Below, piece by piece: positions 3,410-6,276 of a DNA stretch of 6,276 bases. A program made the position numbers and the translations under genes. The DNA is taken from contig DASXCV010000097.1 in the NCBI GenBank assembly GCA_036491015.1, positions 1 to 6,276 on the forward strand. Reading direction: 5' to 3'. The first letter of the stretch is position 1. The number at the start of each line of letters is the position of its first letter. This DNA is from JAICJR01 sp036491015. Its GTDB lineage: Bacteria > Actinomycetota > Thermoleophilia > Solirubrobacterales > Thermoleophilaceae. The notes below the pieces were generated by a model. The model had not been told where the DNA came from. It did no database searches and was given only the letters and a program-made list of their open reading frames with translations.

Positions 3410-6276
3410 ATGAACGAGCAGCGACCTGAGGCCGTGGGCCTCTACGACCCAGCTTTTGAGCACGACGCCTGTGGAGTAGGCGCCGTGGCGGATTTGTCCG
3501 GAGCGGCTAGTTACGCCACCGTGAGGCGGGCGCTGCAGGTGCTCGACGCGCTCGAGCATCGCGGGGCGAGCGGCGCGGAGATCGACACCGGCGACGGCGC
3601 GGGAATCCTCATCCAGGTACCCGACGCGCTGCTGCGCGAGGTCGTCGACTTCGAGTTGCCGGCGGCCGGCAGCTACGCCGTGGGCATGTGCTTCCTGCCG
3701 AAGGAGCCGGTCCGCCGTCGCGAGCTCGAGACGCTGATCGAGCGCACCGTGCACGCCGAGGACCTCGAGCTGCTGGGCTGGCGCGACGTGCCGGTCGACT
3801 CGAGTGTGCCCGGCCCGAGCGCCGCCGCGGTGGAGCCGCTGATCCGGCAGGTGTTCGTCGGCGCCGGCGAGGCCACGGACCAGGACGCCTTCGAGCGCAA
3901 GGTCTACGTCGTACGGCGCATCGTCGAGAAGAGCGCGGGCGAGGAGATCGCGATCTCGTCGTTCTCCACCCGCACGCTCGTCTACAAGGGCATGCTCACC
4001 TCGCCCCAGCTCCCGCTCTACTTCCCGGACCTGCGCGACGAGCGCATCGCGAGCGCGCTGGCTCTCGTGCACTCGCGCTTCTCGACCAACACCTTCCCGA
4101 GCTGGGAGCTCGCGCACCCGTACCGCTACATCGCGCACAACGGCGAGATCAACACGTTGCGCGGCAACGTGAACTGGATGGCGGCCCGCGAGTCGCAGCT
4201 CGAGAGCGAGCTGTTCGGCGACGACCTGCGCAAGCTCACGCCGGTCGTGGTGCCGGGCGGCAGCGACTCGGCCACCTTCGACAACGTGCTCGAGCTGCTC
4301 GTGCTGAGCGGCCGCTCCCTGCCTCACGCGCTGATGATGATGATCCCGGAGGCGTGGGAGGGCCGCGACGACATGCCGGAGGACCTGCGCGACTTCTATG
4401 CGTACCACTCCTGCCTCATGGAGCCTTGGGACGGCCCGGCGGCGGTGGCGTTCACCGACGGCCGCGTGATCGGGGCGACGCTCGACCGCAACGGCCTGCG
4501 CCCGGGCCGCTGGCAGCTCACGCGCGACGGCTTCGTGGTGCTGGCGAGCGAGACCGGCGTCCTCCCCGCGGATCCGAAGAACGTGATCGCGAAGGGGCGC
4601 CTGCAGCCGGGCAAGATCTTCCTCGTCGATGTGGAGAACGGCCGCATCGTCGATGACGGCGAGGTGAAGCATGCGATCGCCACGCGCAAGCCGTACGGCC
4701 GCTGGTTCGCCGAGCGCACCGTGCACCTCGACGACATCGCGGACGTCGCGCCCAGCGAGCTGCCCGCCGACCCGCTGCGCACCAGGCAGCAGCTCTTCGG
4801 CTACACCCAGGAGGACCTGAAGGTCACGCTCGCGCAGATGGGCGGCGCCACGGCGCAGGAGCCCACCGGCTCGATGGGCAACGACTTCGCGCTCGCTGTG
4901 CTGAGCGACCGCCAGCCGCTCCTCTACTCGTACTTCAAGCTGCTGTTCGCGCAGGTCACCAACCCGCCGATCGACCCGATCCGCGAGCAGATCGTGATGA
5001 GCGTGTCCACCTCGGTGGGTCCCGAGGGCAACCTGCTCGACGAGACGCCCGAGCACGCTCACCAGCTGATCATCGGCCAGCCGCTGCTCACCCACGGCGA
5101 GCTCGAGAAGCTGCGCCAGGTCGACCACCACGTGTTCCGCGCCGACACGCTCGACGCCACGTTCCCGGTGAGCGAGGGTCAGGCCGGCCTCTCGCGCGCC
5201 ATCGCGCGGCTCTGCGAGGAGGCGTCCGCCGCGATCGACGCGGGCGACAACATCCTGATCCTGTCCGACCGCGCCGCCGGCTCAGACCGCGCGCCGATCC
5301 CGGCGCTACTCGCTGTCGCGGGAGTGCACCACCACCTGGTCCGCGAGGGCACGCGGCTCCAGGCCGGCTTGGTGGTCGAGTCCGGCGAGCCGCGCGAGGT
5401 CCACCACATCGCCTGCCTGCTCGGCTACGGCGCCAGCGCGGTCTGTCCGTACCTCGCGTTCGAGACGCTCTTCGAGATGCACGACCTGGGCCTGCTGACC
5501 GGCGTGGAGAACGCCGCCACGGCCGAGGCCAACATGATCAAGGCCGTCGGCAAGGGTCTGCTCAAGACCATCTCGAAGATGGGCATCTCCACCGTGCGCA
5601 GCTACTCGGGCGCGCAGATCTTCGAGGCGGTCGGACTCGAGCACGATCTCGTGGAGCGCTACTTCACCGGCACCACCTCGCGCATCGGCGGTATCGGCCT
5701 CGAGGTGCTCGCGCAGGAGGCGCTCGAGCGCCACGCGCGCGCCTACCCGCGCGCCGCGCGGCCGGCCGGCGAGGAGCGGCTGCCGAACGGCGGCGTGCAC
5801 GCCTGGCGCAGCGACGGCGAGCACCACCAGTGGAACCCGCAGACGATCGCCGAGGTGCAGGACGCCGTCCGCCACGGCGGCCAGGAGTCCTACGAGCGCT
5901 TCACTGCCACGGTCAACCACGAGTCCACGCGCAAGGCGGCGCTGCGCGGCCTGCTCAAGCTCCGCACGAGCGAGGCCGAAGCGATACCGCTCGACGAGGT
6001 CGAGTCCGCCAAGGAGATCGTCAAGCGCTTCGCCACCGGCGCGATGTCGCTCGGCTCGATCTCGACCGAGGCGCACGAGACGCTCGCCATCGCGATGAAC
6101 CGCCTCGGCGGCAAGTCGAACACGGGCGAGGGCGGGGAGGACCCGCGCCGCTTCACGCCGGACCCGAACGGCGACCGCCGACGCTCGGCGATCAAGCAGG
6201 TGGCGTCCGGCCGCTTCGGCGTGACCGCCCACTACCTCGTGAACGCCGACGAGCTGCAGATCAAGATGGCGCAGGG
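3410..6276 (+). CDS. gltB: Glutamate synthase large subunit (GOGAT alpha), 3' end beyond the window
   Basis: It transfers the amide nitrogen of glutamine to 2-oxoglutarate, giving two glutamates, with electrons from the NAD(P)H-oxidising small subunit; it is central to ammonia assimilation. The first 955 of about 1500 residues are visible. A 20-residue propeptide (…LYDPAFEHDA) is expected to be cleaved to expose Cys21, the class II glutaminase nucleophile. The glutaminase domain also shows HSRFSTNTFPSWELAHP, the Asn244-Gly245 oxyanion pair in HNGEINTLRGN, and Asp286 in GGSDSATFDN. The central domain covers roughly 460-760 (EDLKVTLAQM…, TNPPIDPIRE). The FMN domain begins near 860, with GAMSLGSIS at 877-885 and GGKSNTGEGGED at 900-911. 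The iron-sulphur cysteines and beta-helix lie past the edge. The ATG at 3410 has a modest AAAGG site. The frame is intact throughout, and the gene is divergent from arsR. Confidence 0.98.
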   Translation, partial: MNEQRPEAVGLYDPAFEHDACGVGAVADLSGAASYATVRRALQVLDALEHRGASGAEIDTGDGAGILIQVPDALLREVVDFELPAAGSYAVGMCFLPKEPVRRRELETLIERTVHAEDLELLGWRDVPVDSSVPGPSAAAVEPLIRQVFVGAGEATDQDAFERKVYVVRRIVEKSAGEEIAISSFSTRTLVYKGMLTSPQLPLYFPDLRDERIASALALVHSRFSTNTFPSWELAHPYRYIAHNGEINTLRGNVNWMAARESQLESELFGDDLRKLTPVVVPGGSDSATFDNVLELLVLSGRSLPHALMMMIPEAWEGRDDMPEDLRDFYAYHSCLMEPWDGPAAVAFTDGRVIGATLDRNGLRPGRWQLTRDGFVVLASETGVLPADPKNVIAKGRLQPGKIFLVDVENGRIVDDGEVKHAIATRKPYGRWFAERTVHLDDIADVAPSELPADPLRTRQQLFGYTQEDLKVTLAQMGGATAQEPTGSMGNDFALAVLSDRQPLLYSYFKLLFAQVTNPPIDPIREQIVMSVSTSVGPEGNLLDETPEHAHQLIIGQPLLTHGELEKLRQVDHHVFRADTLDATFPVSEGQAGLSRAIARLCEEASAAIDAGDNILILSDRAAGSDRAPIPALLAVAGVHHHLVREGTRLQAGLVVESGEPREVHHIACLLGYGASAVCPYLAFETLFEMHDLGLLTGVENAATAEANMIKAVGKGLLKTISKMGISTVRSYSGAQIFEAVGLEHDLVERYFTGTTSRIGGIGLEVLAQEALERHARAYPRAARPAGEERLPNGGVHAWRSDGEHHQWNPQTIAEVQDAVRHGGQESYERFTATVNHESTRKAALRGLLKLRTSEAEAIPLDEVESAKEIVKRFATGAMSLGSISTEAHETLAIAMNRLGGKSNTGEGGEDPRRFTPDPNGDRRRSAIKQVASGRFGVTAHYLVNADELQIKMAQ

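Noticed and set aside
3353..5131. 592-codon open frame on the minus strand opposite gltB
   Set aside because: It lies antisense to an unmistakable gltB. Its product is a low-complexity Arg/Val/Leu/His-rich chain typical of the mirror frame of GC-rich genes, with no recognisable domain.
5306..6232. 308-codon minus-strand open frame opposite the end of gltB
   Set aside because: Same kind of mirror frame; the sense strand encodes conserved glutamate synthase sequence through the whole stretch.

Overview
The window is chromosomal DNA of a high-GC bacterium, most likely an actinobacterium. The evidence is the strong G/C bias at third codon positions, a LexA operator of the CGAAC-N4-GTTCG type, a class A RNase P RNA, and tRNA-Leu without an encoded CCA. 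A deep-branching class such as Thermoleophilia is a guess from overall feel, not something the sequence proves. Most of it is core genome. It holds two or three less-described elements but no obvious defence system, CRISPR array or transposon.

Left part (1-714). Positions 1-470 contain no gene I can name; at most there is a minus-strand coding remnant (89-313) and some imperfect inverted repeats. An intrinsic terminator (471-496) and a tRNA-Leu(GAG) gene on the minus strand (500-585) follow. The short gap to lexA carries divergent promoters: a -10 box for the tRNA, and a LexA promoter with a perfect SOS box (664-677).

SOS operon (715-1915, plus strand). lexA is followed by a 71-residue zinc-ribbon protein and a 125-residue glyoxalase-fold (VOC) protein. 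The two junctions are ATGA and GTGA overlaps, so the three are almost certainly co-transcribed and translationally coupled. The self-cleaving repressor therefore probably controls two small proteins of unknown function as well as itself. This is the most interesting part of the window. A strong hairpin (1941-1966) ends the operon and lies tail-to-tail against the next gene.

RNase P RNA (about 1970-2312, minus strand). rnpB is recognised from its conserved 5' and 3' segments and from pairings that close P1 and P2.

Regulator pair (2391-3187, minus strand). An ArsR-type winged-helix repressor overlaps a downstream SRPBCC/AHSA1-family protein by ATGA. A consensus-like promoter with a near-perfect 16-bp palindrome over its -10 box suggests autoregulation, and the arsR transcript may be leaderless.

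Right part (3410-6276, plus strand, cut by the window end). This is gltB, the large subunit of glutamate synthase, divergent from arsR. The glutaminase domain is complete with its N-terminal propeptide, the central domain is complete, and the FMN domain begins before the window ends. The intergenic region (3188-3409) holds a gltB -10 candidate and a run of short palindromes.
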